The position numbers and the translations under genes were made by a program. Source: Aureimonas sp. AU12 (lineage in GTDB: Bacteria; Pseudomonadota; Alphaproteobacteria; Rhizobiales; Rhizobiaceae). Taken from it: 64,000 bases of DNA. Where the stretch lies: positions 61,884-125,883 of the forward strand of contig NZ_BBWH01000048.1 of assembly GCF_001463705.1 (NCBI RefSeq), in the 5' to 3' direction. This document shows positions 46,006-54,984 of the stretch, in pieces. The notes below the pieces were generated by a model. The model did not search any database. It saw only the letters and a list, made by a program, of their open reading frames with translations, and was not told where the DNA came from. Every line of letters starts with the position of its first letter. The stretch's first letter is position 1.

Positions 46006-48684
46006 TCAGATGATGTCGGACTGGGTGAGGTCGGTGACGCCGGCCAGCATGATCGCCAAATCCGCGGTGCCGTTGGCATCCGCATCGACGAAGAGGTAGC
46101 CGGTGCTCTCGTTGACCGTCTGGAAGCTGTAGAGCGTCGGGCCGGTCGCGGACGAGAAGGCGAGGTTGGCGGCGGTCAGCGCCGCTTCGTAGGTAGCGAC
46201 GTCCGATCCGATGGCGAAGGTCGTCGCGGAACCGGCCGCGAGACCGAAGTCCAGAACATCGTCGCCCGAAACGAAGTCGGTGACGACATCCATCGTTCCG
46301 GCCGCCAGGCCGCTCGATCCCGTGCCGAAGACGAACGTGTTGTCGCCCTCGCCGCCGGTCAGGCTGTCCGCACCGGCACCGCCGATCAGGATGTCGTCGC
46401 CGGCACCGCCGTCGATGATGTCGTTGCCCCCGTTGCCGTAGATCAGGTCGTTGCCCGAACCGCCGGTGATCGTGTCGGCTCCATCGCTCGGGTCGAAGGC
46501 CCCGGTGCCGCCGTAGATCGTGGCATTACCGGAGAAGCCGTTGAGATCGATCGTGTCGCGATCCTCGCCACCGTAGATCAGGACGCTGCGCTCGCCATCG
46601 AAGGTCGAGACGTCGATGGAGTCGTTGCCGACACCGCCGTAGATCGTGGAAACGCCCAAGCCATCGCCGAACAGGTCGACGGTGATGTCGTCGTCGCCGC
46701 CATTGCCGAAGACAAGGACGTCGCCGGTTGCCTCGACGAAGATCGTGTCGGCCATGTCCTGCGGATCGACGCCGTCATTGCCGCCATAGACGGTGGCATC
46801 GCCATCCGTGGAGACGAAGATGTCGTCGCGCCCGTCACCGCCGACGACGAGCGTCGAGGACGCCTCGTCGCCACCCACGACCTGCACGACATCGTCTCCG
46901 ACGCCGGCATAGATCGTGTTGCTCCCCGTGCCGGAGACGGTGACGAGATCGTCGCCACCGTTCGAGTAGACGAGGTTGTTGCCGTCTCCGAAAACCGCGA
47001 TGATGTCGCCGCCATCGGTCGGATCCACCGTCCCGCTGCCGCCGTAGATCGTGTTGTCGCCGTCGCTGCCGACCGCGATCACGTCGACGCCGCCGGTGAG
47101 ATCGGGACGATCCGAGAGTTCAGCGAAGAAATCGAAACCGAAATCCTCGAAGCCGAGCGGGGTGTTGGCATTTGCGCCGTCCGGCAGGGCGCTGAGGTAG
47201 CTGCCCGACTGGTTGGCGCCGCCGACGATCAGGTTGGACCCGTTGTTGACGCCGTCGCCGAGCGTTCCCGCCAGGAGAATGTCACCGCCGAGGCCACCAT
47301 AGATGCTGTTGTCGCCGGTGCCGAGGACCGCCACGAGATCGCTTCCGCCATTGCCGAAGATCTCGTTGTTGCCGTTGCCCTCGACGAGAATGACGTCGCT
47401 ACCGTCCTCGGGATCGGACGGCCCGGTGCCGCCGTAGATCGTGTTGGCGCCGTTGCTCTCCACGAGGATGACGTCTCGCTCCGCGAGGTCTTCGTTGAAG
47501 CGGGCGAAGGCGACATCGTCCGAGAGACGAGCTTCGTTTTGGAAGCCACCCGACAGCAGGCCGAAGGCTGCCGTGACGGCACCGAGCGACAGGGACTTTG
47601 TGTCGTTCTCGCCGCCGTAGATCAGGTTGCTGCCCGCAGCATCTTCTCCGCCGACGGCGATATAGTCGTCGCCTGCGCCGCCATAAACGGTGTTGGAACC
47701 GGTGCCGTCGATGAAGACATCATCGTCGCCACCATTGGCGTAGACCGTGTTGTCGCCGTCGCCGTCGATCTCGATGAAATCGTTGCCGTCCGTCGGATCG
47801 TCGTTGCCGGTGCCGCCGTAGACGACGTTGTCGCCGTCGGCATTGATCGTAACGTCGTCGCTGCCTTCACCACCGTAGATGGTGTTGTTGCCTTCGCCGC
47901 CGTAGAGATCGTCGTTGCCCTGGCCACCGTAGATCAGGTCGTCGCCATCGCCGCCGCGGATCGTGTCGTCGCCCTGGTTGCCGAGCAGCGTGTCGTTGCC
48001 GTCCCCGCCACGGATGTTGTCGTTGCCCTGGCCGCCGTAGACGAGGTCGTCGCCCGCGCCGGCGCGAATGGTGTCGCTGCCCTGATTGCCCTCGATCGTG
48101 TCGTTGCCGGCGCCGCCGCGGATGCTGTCGCCGTCCTGACCGCCGTAGATCAGATCGTCGCCTTCGCCGCCACGGATCGTGTCGTCACCCTGGTTGCCGA
48201 AAAGCGTGTCGTTGCCTTCGCCGCCGATGATCGTGTCTTCGCCCGTGCCGCCGGTGATCGAATCGTCGCCGTCGCCGCCATCGAGGCTGTCGTCACCGGC
48301 ACCGCCGTTGATGACGTCGTTGCCGCCCGCGCCGAGGATCGTATCGTCGCCCGCGCCGCCGTTCAGCGTGTCGTTGCCGTCGGTGCCCGGGATGAAGTTG
48401 TCGCCGCCATCACCCTCGGCGAGCCCGTTCTCGGGGAAGATGACAAGGCTACCGTTGAGCTGCAGCGCACCCGACAGGGCACTGATCGCGACGCCGACGA
48501 GCAGGATCTCGGTCCCGTTGCTCAGCGTCAGCCGAACGTTGCCTTCGACCTCGACGATGTCGAGGATGCTGACGTTGGGGAGGTTGATGTTGAGAATATC
48601 CCCCGGCTGAGCACTGCCGGCCGGAATGGTGATGATGTCGGTGATCGTTTCGACGACACCTCCAATGAGATTATAAACAGCCAT
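46006..48684 (-). CDS. Large RTX protein with an ordered super-repeat
   Basis: 892 residues, no signal peptide. Residues 1-95 form a unique beta-rich head. Residues 96-275 are canonical calcium-binding nonapeptides (GGxGxDxIx). Residues 289-760 hold five copies of a longer unit beginning YGG[T/S/N]xxxxDPxD (Y at 289, 417, 547, 633, 724), each followed 26-27 residues later by an NGG[D/S]D turn. Residues 761-892 end in a C-terminal type I secretion-like tail. GAGGG precedes the ATG. Upstream lie four GGTTGCA half-sites. No type I transporter is nearby. Very acidic; matrix or adhesin function is inferred, not shown. Some closing residues (FVDADANGTADLAIML) resemble the ending of many RTX hydrolases. 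Confidence 0.92.
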   Translation of the reverse strand: MAVYNLIGGVVETITDIITIPAGSAQPGDILNINLPNVSILDIVEVEGNVRLTLSNGTEILLVGVAISALSGALQLNGSLVIFPENGLAEGDGGDNFIPGTDGNDTLNGGAGDDTILGAGGNDVINGGAGDDSLDGGDGDDSITGGTGEDTIIGGEGNDTLFGNQGDDTIRGGEGDDLIYGGQDGDSIRGGAGNDTIEGNQGSDTIRAGAGDDLVYGGQGNDNIRGGDGNDTLLGNQGDDTIRGGDGDDLIYGGQGNDDLYGGEGNNTIYGGEGSDDVTINADGDNVVYGGTGNDDPTDGNDFIEIDGDGDNTVYANGGDDDVFIDGTGSNTVYGGAGDDYIAVGGEDAAGSNLIYGGENDTKSLSLGAVTAAFGLLSGGFQNEARLSDDVAFARFNEDLAERDVILVESNGANTIYGGTGPSDPEDGSDVILVEGNGNNEIFGNGGSDLVAVLGTGDNSIYGGLGGDILLAGTLGDGVNNGSNLIVGGANQSGSYLSALPDGANANTPLGFEDFGFDFFAELSDRPDLTGGVDVIAVGSDGDNTIYGGSGTVDPTDGGDIIAVFGDGNNLVYSNGGDDLVTVSGTGSNTIYAGVGDDVVQVVGGDEASSTLVVGGDGRDDIFVSTDGDATVYGGNDGVDPQDMADTIFVEATGDVLVFGNGGDDDITVDLFGDGLGVSTIYGGVGNDSIDVSTFDGERSVLIYGGEDRDTIDLNGFSGNATIYGGTGAFDPSDGADTITGGSGNDLIYGNGGNDIIDGGAGDDILIGGAGADSLTGGEGDNTFVFGTGSSGLAAGTMDVVTDFVSGDDVLDFGLAAGSATTFAIGSDVATYEAALTAANLAFSSATGPTLYSFQTVNESTGYLFVDADANGTADLAIMLAGVTDLTQSDII

Positions 48685-49117
48685 AAAGCCCTCATGATGC
48701 CCTGCGCCGCGTCAAGGACGACCATGGCGCGCGTTGATACTCAGAACCTACCTCAGGTTGCATCAACAGGTAGAGCGAGGTTGCAGGCGTTTGCAACCCA
48801 AAAGTGCAATATCAATACCTATCTTGGGTTGCATAGGGCTGGTGTGATGCCGGAAGGTGACGCTCGAGCCCGCGGCGATGGGTTTGCTCCTCTGCGGTCG
48901 CCCAGAGGACAGTTCCGTTCAAGCTGTGAGGCTGAGCCCGCGACCATGCTCTTGGCCGATTCGACCCGGCAAATCGTGCGGACGGGCGTCGGGCGTGTTC
49001 CGGGCTTTCCCTCGTCGCGCCCGAGACCGTCGCCCGGCGGAACGGATGCGCGACGCCGTCGTTTTTGCCAGACGATGCCCAGCGCGGCGTCGGCAGGCCA
49101 TGCACACGGAGGAACCG
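48685..49117. other. Intergenic region between the RTX gene and the DUF2188 gene
   Basis: 433 bases without a supportable gene. The left part (48720-48840) is AT-rich and holds the GGTTGCA cluster and probably the RTX promoter. The right part is GC-rich with nothing recognisable apart from the DUF2188 ribosome binding site. Confidence 0.5.
48755..48833. promoter_or_regulatory. Cluster of GGTTGCA half-sites in the RTX promoter
   Basis: AGGTTGCA at 48755-48762 and 48778-48785, TGCAACC at 48792-48798, and GGTTGCA at 48827-48833. The second and third form an inverted pair with a six-base spacer; the third and fourth form perfect ten-base arms (TGCAACCCAA / TTGGGTTGCA, 48792-48801 and 48824-48833). 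They lie 71-149 bases before the RTX start codon. Probable binding sites of a dimeric regulator. Confidence 0.65.
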
Positions 49118-49363
49118 ATGTCCGACATTCACTACGAGATCGTCCAGCATGACGGCGGCTGGGCCTACAAGGTCGGCGACGTCTTCTCCGAAACCTTCCG
49201 CTCCCATGACGATGCGCTGGCCGCGGCCAAGGACGCATCGGCGCGTCAAGAGCTGGCCGGCGAGACGCAGGGCATCGTCTATCAGGACGGAAGCGGCGCC
49301 TGGCACGAGGAGGTTTCGAAGGGCGACGATCGTCCGCATGCCGACGTGGTGGATAAGGGCTGA
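49118..49363 (+). CDS. DUF2188-like small protein
   Basis: 81 residues of beta-alpha pattern: HYEIVQHDGGWAYKVGDVFSETF, SHDDALAAAKDAS and a C-terminal GIVYQDGSGAWHEE, matching DUF2188 proteins (short single-domain proteins of unknown function, sometimes stress-related). GGAGGAA lies four bases before the ATG at 49118. Alone on its strand, converging on the glycosyltransferase gene. Confidence 0.85.
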   Translation: MSDIHYEIVQHDGGWAYKVGDVFSETFRSHDDALAAAKDASARQELAGETQGIVYQDGSGAWHEEVSKGDDRPHADVVDKG

Positions 49364-49408
49364 AGCTCGCCTGATCCCGGCCGTCCCTCGGCGGCCGGGC
49401 GAACCCGT

Positions 49409-51337
49409 TCAGGTCGGCGCCACCTCGCGGTGCGGCGTCTTCTCCCACATGTGCGGTTTGCTGACGAGTTGGCCGATGGCACGGAGCCCGGCATAGCTGA
49501 CGAGCAGCCAGTAGAACCAGAGCGTGGGCAGGCGCCGCATCAGCGGGCGCTCCTGCGGTGCCAGCACCCGGTCCGCCAGAAGCGAGAAGGCGAGGTAGGC
49601 GAGGAGGATGTTCAAGGCATCCACCGACGCCAGGAGTCCGAGCGTCATGCTGGCCGATCCCCAACCGAAGAAGGCCGCGCCCGCCGCCGCCAGATGCATG
49701 GCGAAGACGACATGCATCAGGCTCGCCGCGATCATGCCGCCGAAGATCACCTGGAACATTAGGAAGCTCCGCCAGCCGAGCTGGCGGATCGTCAGGCGGG
49801 GATCGCGCATGTGGACCAGCCAGGTCTGCAGCCAGCCCTTGATCCAGCGGGTGCGCTGGTTGCGCCAGTCCGGCCAGTCGGCGACGGCGCTCTCTGAGGT
49901 CGGCGCGCGGATCGTTCCGACATGGAAGCCGAGGCGGGCAAGGCGAATGCCGAGATCGGCGTCCTCGGCCACGTTGTGGCTGTCCCATCCGCCGGCCTCC
50001 ACCAGCGTCGCCCGCCGGAAATGGTTGGACGTGCCGCCGAGCGGCAGCGGCAGCGCGCGTTTGGCCAGCCACGGCAGGATCGCGCGAAACAGCACCGCGT
50101 ATTCCATCGCGAACAGCGCCTGGAACCAGCCGGCGGAGGCGTTGCGGATCGTCAGCGGCGCCTGCAGGCAGGCCAGCGTCGGCGGCCCCGCCCGGAACGC
50201 CTCGTAGGCTTCGCGCAGCTGGCTGGGATCGGGCCGGTCCTCGGCGTCGTAGAGCACGAGGAACTCGCCGCGTGCCAAGGGCAGCGCATAGTTCAGGGCT
50301 TTGGGCTTGGTGGTGGGCGCGGTGCGGGGCGTGGCGATCACCGAGAAGTTCGTTTCGCCCACGATGGCGCGCTCGACGGCCGCGATCGTGTCGGGATCGT
50401 TGGCCTCGCAGACGAAGAAGACCTCCAGCCGCGAGCGCGGCCAGTCCAGCGCGGCCATGGCACGCGCCAGAGGCTCGGCCATCGCCGATTCGCGGTGGAG
50501 CGCGATGAGGACGGAGTAGATCGGCAGGCCTTCGGGACTGGCCAGCCCATCGCGCCGTAGCGCCTCGCCCGATGGCGGCGAGACCGGCGTGTCCCAGAGG
50601 ACGGCAAGGCGAAAGGCCGTGAAGACGAAGGCCAGCGACGTGCAGCCGGCATGCATCACCAGCCAGAAGCCGTCGAAGTGCCACCACGCCATGGCCAGCG
50701 CGACCACCGCGACCACCGCGAAGGCCGACTGGAGGGGGCTGATTACATCGCGCGCCGACCATCGGTTGAAGTCGGTCGCGAGGCTCAGGCGCGCGCGGTT
50801 GGAGCGCTCCTCGCTCGTCGCGCTGGCGTGCGCACGGCGGATGTCCGCGACGGTGGTGATGCGCATCGGCTCGCGCAGGGCGGGATTGCTGGCGAGATGG
50901 GCGGCGATGACCTCCAGCCGATCGAGCGGCGGGCTGATGAAGATGCGGGTGCGCAAGGCGGCATCGCAGGTCCGCAGGTGCCGTTGGCCGAGTTGCATTG
51001 CGCCGCGTCCGTCGCGGATGACGGTCGCCGCCGGATCGACGGGCGCCGTCTCGACCCCCAGAACGGCCGCGATCACGCGCGCGAGTTCGACGTCCGACAC
51101 GAGGCCGGCCGCGACGATCTCGTCTTCGAGGGTCGAACCCGCCCAGATCGCCTGCTGGCGAAGTCGATGCTCCGTCTCCCGATCGACCCCAAGTCGTTCA
51201 AAGACCTCTTGGAGGCGTGTCGCTCCCGCGACCTCGATCTCGGCGGATGCATCCAGTGCCGGGCTATCGGCGATCTTGTGCAGAGTGGGCGAGGGGTCGT
51301 AGAACGGGGCACCGGCTTCCTGCGCCCGCTCGGGCAT
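49409..51337 (-). CDS. GT2-family glycosyltransferase with N-terminal MshEN-like domain
   Basis: 642 residues. About 20-110 resemble the N-terminal domain of GspE/MshE ATPases (STLEDEIVAAGLVSDVELARVIAAVLG), a fold that can bind c-di-GMP. Two membrane helices (about 205-250) precede a GT2 catalytic domain (about 275-490) with DAEDRPDPS, EDADLGIRL and the processive QRTRW motif, then four or more C-terminal membrane helices. It likely polymerises or exports a polysaccharide; the sugar is unknown. The start is unsure: ATG 51337 has no ribosome binding site, while a GTG or TTG 12-18 bases upstream has AAAGAAG. Divergent from the binding protein gene. Confidence 0.87.
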   Translation of the reverse strand: MPERAQEAGAPFYDPSPTLHKIADSPALDASAEIEVAGATRLQEVFERLGVDRETEHRLRQQAIWAGSTLEDEIVAAGLVSDVELARVIAAVLGVETAPVDPAATVIRDGRGAMQLGQRHLRTCDAALRTRIFISPPLDRLEVIAAHLASNPALREPMRITTVADIRRAHASATSEERSNRARLSLATDFNRWSARDVISPLQSAFAVVAVVALAMAWWHFDGFWLVMHAGCTSLAFVFTAFRLAVLWDTPVSPPSGEALRRDGLASPEGLPIYSVLIALHRESAMAEPLARAMAALDWPRSRLEVFFVCEANDPDTIAAVERAIVGETNFSVIATPRTAPTTKPKALNYALPLARGEFLVLYDAEDRPDPSQLREAYEAFRAGPPTLACLQAPLTIRNASAGWFQALFAMEYAVLFRAILPWLAKRALPLPLGGTSNHFRRATLVEAGGWDSHNVAEDADLGIRLARLGFHVGTIRAPTSESAVADWPDWRNQRTRWIKGWLQTWLVHMRDPRLTIRQLGWRSFLMFQVIFGGMIAASLMHVVFAMHLAAAGAAFFGWGSASMTLGLLASVDALNILLAYLAFSLLADRVLAPQERPLMRRLPTLWFYWLLVSYAGLRAIGQLVSKPHMWEKTPHREVAPT

Positions 51338-51422
51338 CGACGCGATCACTGACAAGCCGACTTCTTTCCGCAAGATCCAGAGTTGTAGTCTGGGTTGCAG
51401 TCTCGTTTTAGGACAGAAACCC

Positions 51423-52280
51423 CTGCTTGAATCTCTCGTTGAAAAAGGGCGGGTAGGCGTCCTTCTGGTTGCAGCTCTGGCGGGTTGGTGTGGCCCCGTG
51501 CGCGCACAAGGCGTGGAGACCCCCAACTTCTGGGATCAGCGGCAGAGAATCGCTGCGCCGGATTTGAGCGGACGGGCCCGGATTCGCTTCCTCACCGCGG
51601 TCGATTTTCCGCCCTTTAACTTCCTCGACGGTCAGGGCCGGTTGGCTGGACTGAACGTGGATCTCGCCCGCGCCATCTGCGAGGAACTGGAGGCCACCGC
51701 GATCTGCCAGATCGAGGCCAAACCGTTCGGCGAGTTGACCGATGCGCTCGCCAGGGGCGACGGCGAGGCGGTGGCGGCAGGGCTCGGCATCACCGCCGAC
51801 AGCCGGGCGCGCTTCACCTTCACCCACCCGTTCTTCCGCTTTCCCGCCCGGTTCGTGGTGCGCCGTGACGCAAGGATCGACGAACCCCTTCGCTCGGGGC
51901 TCGACGGCATCGAGATCGGCGTCGTCGGCGCGAGCGCGCACGAGGCGATGCTGCGGTCCTTCTTTCCCAAGGCCAAGCCCGTCGAGTTCGACACGCGCGA
52001 CAACGCTCTGGAAGCGGTGAAGGCGGGGCGGGTGAGAGCCGTGTTCGGCGATGGGGTCGGCCTGTCCTTCTGGCTGTCGAGCGACGATGCCGGCGAGTGC
52101 TGCGCCTTTGCCGGCGGCCCTTACCTCTCCGACCGCTATCTCGGCGAGGGGCTGGCGATCGCAGTGAAGCCGGAGGACGGCGAACTGGCGGCGGCCTTCG
52201 ATTATGCACTCGGCAAGATCGTCGAGAGCGGCCGCATGTCGGAGCTGCTCCTGCGCTATTTTCCGGTCAGCGCCTTCTGA
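51423..52280 (+). CDS. Periplasmic amino-acid-type substrate-binding protein
   Basis: Solute-binding protein family 3 (SBP_bac_3): RIRFLTAVDFPPFNFLDGQG, AVAAGLGITADSRARFTFTHPFF split over the two lobes, and a C-terminal IVESGRMSELLLRYFP. The first ATG/GTG/TTG in frame is GTG at 51498, but that would discard a clear signal peptide (VGVLLVAALAGWCGPVRA, cleaved before QG) encoded just upstream. A CTG at 51423 with AGGA eight bases before it gives the complete leader, so I propose it as the start. No permease or ATPase gene follows, so it may be an orphan sensor or feed a remote transporter. Confidence 0.78.
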   Translation: MLESLVEKGRVGVLLVAALAGWCGPVRAQGVETPNFWDQRQRIAAPDLSGRARIRFLTAVDFPPFNFLDGQGRLAGLNVDLARAICEELEATAICQIEAKPFGELTDALARGDGEAVAAGLGITADSRARFTFTHPFFRFPARFVVRRDARIDEPLRSGLDGIEIGVVGASAHEAMLRSFFPKAKPVEFDTRDNALEAVKAGRVRAVFGDGVGLSFWLSSDDAGECCAFAGGPYLSDRYLGEGLAIAVKPEDGELAAAFDYALGKIVESGRMSELLLRYFPVSAF

Positions 52281-52390
52281 ACCGTCGGCTTGCCGCGTTG
52301 ACGCCGCCGCCGGGGCGAACCATAGCTCGCGCGACGATTTTCCGGCCGCGCGGCGGCGGGGAACGATGACGTAAAACGGGAAGACACGGC

Positions 52391-54055
52391 ATGTCCGACG
52401 AACGGCAAGAGAGCGTCCCGGCAGGCGCCGCGTTGCACGACGAAGCGATGCGCTCGAACGCCTGGCCTTTCGAGGAGGCGCGCAAGCTTCTGGACCGGCT
52501 GGAGCGCACGGGCCAGACGCAGGTGCTGTTCGAGACCGGCTACGGCCCTTCGGGCCTGCCGCATATCGGCACGTTCGGCGAGGTCGCCCGCACGTCGATG
52601 GTGCGCCACGCCTTTCGCACGCTGACGCAGGACAAGATCCCGACGCGGCTTCTCTGCTTTTCGGACGATCTCGACGGCCTTCGTAAGGTGCCGGAGAACG
52701 TGCCGAACCGCGAGATGATGACCGGCTTCCTCGGCAAGCCGCTGTCGCGGGTGCCCGACCCGTTCTCGAACGAACATCCGTCCTTCGCCGCCGCCAACAA
52801 CGCGCGGCTGCGGGCTTTCCTCGACACGTTCGGCTTCGACTACGAGTTCGCCTCGGCGACCGACTATTATACGTCCGGCCGGTTCGACGCGATGCTGCTG
52901 CGCATGCTCGCCGCCTATGACGAGGTGATGGCGATCATCCTGCCGACGCTCGGCCCCGAGCGCCGCGCCACCTATTCGCCCTTCCTGCCGATTTCGGAGC
53001 GCACCGGCATCGTGCTGCAGGTGCCGATGGTGGAGCGCGACGTCGAGGGGGGGCGCATCGCCTATCTCGACCCCGACACGGGCAAGACCGTGTGGACGAA
53101 GGTGACGGGCGGCGCGGTGAAGTGCCAGTGGAAGGCGGACTGGGCGCTGCGCTGGGCGGCGCTCGGCGTCGACTACGAGATGGCCGGCAAGGACCTGATC
53201 GACAGCGTCACCCTGTCGTCGCGCATCGTGAAGGCGCTCGGCGCCGAGCCGCCCGAGGGCTTCAACTATGAGCTGTTTCTCGACGAGAACGGCCAGAAGA
53301 TCTCGAAGTCGAAGGGCAACGGACTGACGATCGACGACTGGCTCGCCTATGCCTCGCCGGAGAGCCTGTCCTTCTACATGTTCGCCAAGCCCCGCGCGGC
53401 CAAGAAGCTGCATTTCGACGTCATCCCGAAGGCGGTGGACGACTACTATGCCTTCGTCTCGGCGCTCGAGCGGCAGGACGATCGCCAGCGGCTGCAGAAC
53501 CCGGTCTGGCACATCCACCAGGGCGAGGCGCCGCGCGGCGAGATCGCGGTGCCCTTCGCGATGCTGCTCAACCTCGTGTCGGCTTCGAACGCATCGAACA
53601 AGGAAACGCTCTGGGGCTACATCTCGCGCTATGCGCCTGGCGTCAGCGCCGCGAGCGATCCCGAGCTCGACCGGCTCGTGGGCTATGCCCTGCGTTATTT
53701 CGAGGATTTCGTGCGGCCGGCCAAGCGATTCCGGGCGCCGGATGCCGAGGAGCGGCAGGCGCTGGAGGCGCTCGACGCCAAGCTCGGCGATCTGCCGACC
53801 GGCGCCGACGGCGCGGCGATCCAGGATGCGGTGCTCGACGTCGCGCGCCCGATGCCGCGCTATCAGGATCTGAAGAAGACCGGGCCGACCGGTGGTCCCG
53901 GCGTGTCCGGCGAGTGGTTCCAGACGCTCTACCAGACGCTGATCGGGCAGGAACGCGGCCCGCGCTTCGGTTCGTTCGTGGCGCTCTACGGCATCGACGA
54001 GACCCGCAAGCTCATTCGCGACGCGCTCGAAGGGCGCCTGACGCCCGCTGCCTGA
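52391..54055 (+). CDS. lysK: Lysine--tRNA ligase, class I
   Basis: 554-residue class I LysRS, unrelated to the class II enzyme of E. coli. The Rossmann fold has HIGH as PHIG (57-60, in [15 protein letters not shown]) and KMSKS as KISKSKG near residue 304. Archaea and most alphaproteobacteria use this type. GGAAG precedes the ATG. The gene stands alone between the binding protein gene and the leftward SNase-like gene. Confidence 0.96.
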   Translation: MSDERQESVPAGAALHDEAMRSNAWPFEEARKLLDRLERTGQTQVLFETGYGPSGLPHIGTFGEVARTSMVRHAFRTLTQDKIPTRLLCFSDDLDGLRKVPENVPNREMMTGFLGKPLSRVPDPFSNEHPSFAAANNARLRAFLDTFGFDYEFASATDYYTSGRFDAMLLRMLAAYDEVMAIILPTLGPERRATYSPFLPISERTGIVLQVPMVERDVEGGRIAYLDPDTGKTVWTKVTGGAVKCQWKADWALRWAALGVDYEMAGKDLIDSVTLSSRIVKALGAEPPEGFNYELFLDENGQKISKSKGNGLTIDDWLAYASPESLSFYMFAKPRAAKKLHFDVIPKAVDDYYAFVSALERQDDRQRLQNPVWHIHQGEAPRGEIAVPFAMLLNLVSASNASNKETLWGYISRYAPGVSAASDPELDRLVGYALRYFEDFVRPAKRFRAPDAEERQALEALDAKLGDLPTGADGAAIQDAVLDVARPMPRYQDLKKTGPTGGPGVSGEWFQTLYQTLIGQERGPRFGSFVALYGIDETRKLIRDALEGRLTPAA

Positions 54056-54112
54056 CGGCGCGATGAACACCAGCGTGTTGCGCCGATCTTTTCGGATGTC
54101 GACGCGACGCGC

Positions 54113-54925
54113 TCAGTTGGCGATCTCGAACTCCCAGATGCCGCGGCGTGCCTCCTTCGCCTGCGTTTGCGCATCCGCATAGCGGCTGCCGGGCGCGGCC
54201 GCAGCCCAGCCGTTCGACACCAGCCACTGTCCGACATCCTCTTCGCCGAGGAGGCATGGCACGGTCACGTCGTCGCCGGCATCCGCCGGCACCGAGCACA
54301 GGAGCGAGCGCCCTCGAAGCCAGGCGCGGAACGCCGTGCGGGCGCGCACGCCGCAGGGCCAGGACCGGGCGCCGTCGCTGCAGCGCGCGTCCGGCGCGAT
54401 GGGTTCGACACCTTCGACACGGAGGGTCGTCTGACCGGCCTGGATGGTTCCCGAATCCACCGCGATCGGCTGGCTGAAGCGGCGGAAGTCCGGCTGAGGT
54501 TCGCTCGGGACGATGGCGGCGACAGTCGCTTCGTCCGGCGTAGCGACAGGCGCTGATGCGTCCGGCGTCGTAGCAGAACCCGCCTCGGCCGGCGCGTTGC
54601 TGGCACCCGGCGTCGGCGTTGGCGCGCGATCGGCGATGATCGGAACCGCGGCGCCGCTCGCGGCCGGCGGCATGCGAACGAGATCGCCGCCGCCGGCGAG
54701 GGGCGAGGGGATGACCTCGCGCACCGGGGCGGAGCGCTCCATCCGCCCGGGTTCGGAGCGCGATGCGGCTGGCGGCGTCGCCTCCGGCGGGTTCGGCGCG
54801 GAAGGCGCGATCTCCTCTTGAGTTGCGGTCGGCGCCGGCGACAGGAGCGTCGGCTGCCGCGGAAGGAAGACGATCCATGCGGCGAGGACAGCCAGAAAGG
54901 CGAGAGCGATGCGGAGCGTCGGCAT
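54113..54925 (-). CDS. SNase-like protein with proline-rich linker, probably inactive
   Basis: 270 residues. An N-terminal hydrophobic segment (about 5-22) is an uncleaved anchor or signal peptide. Residues 28-150 are Pro/Ala/Thr-rich and disordered. About 152-270 match the thermonuclease fold (TTLRVEGVEPI, GVRARTAFRAWLRGRSLLC, LVSNGWAAAAPGSRYADAQTQAKEARRGIWEF). The catalytic DGD and arginine/glutamate residues of staphylococcal nuclease are missing, so nuclease activity is doubtful. Four cysteines may form disulfides in the periplasm. AAGGAG precedes the ATG. It follows the S24 repressor gene by 59 bases on the same strand and may share its transcript. Confidence 0.82.
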   Translation of the reverse strand: MPTLRIALAFLAVLAAWIVFLPRQPTLLSPAPTATQEEIAPSAPNPPEATPPAASRSEPGRMERSAPVREVIPSPLAGGGDLVRMPPAASGAAVPIIADRAPTPTPGASNAPAEAGSATTPDASAPVATPDEATVAAIVPSEPQPDFRRFSQPIAVDSGTIQAGQTTLRVEGVEPIAPDARCSDGARSWPCGVRARTAFRAWLRGRSLLCSVPADAGDDVTVPCLLGEEDVGQWLVSNGWAAAAPGSRYADAQTQAKEARRGIWEFEIAN

Positions 54926-54984
54926 TCGTGGCTCCTTGACGAGGAACGAGCCGCTGAAGGCTCACGCCTGCGGCAGCGTGGCGG

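Noticed and set aside
46200..48400. Short regularly spaced DNA repeats that resemble a CRISPR array
   Set aside because: They are the codons of RTX nonapeptides in an intact reading frame; repeat units are 27 bases, imperfect, without spacers, and no cas gene is present.
45844..49152. A 1102-codon plus-strand frame opposite the RTX gene, rich in Val-Ala repeats
   Set aside because: Its periodicity is the antisense image of the RTX repeats; no ribosome binding site at a sensible start.
51467..51473. Another GGTTGCA copy near the binding protein gene
   Set aside because: It lies in the signal peptide coding region (Leu-Val-Ala-Ala codons), so it is explained by coding.
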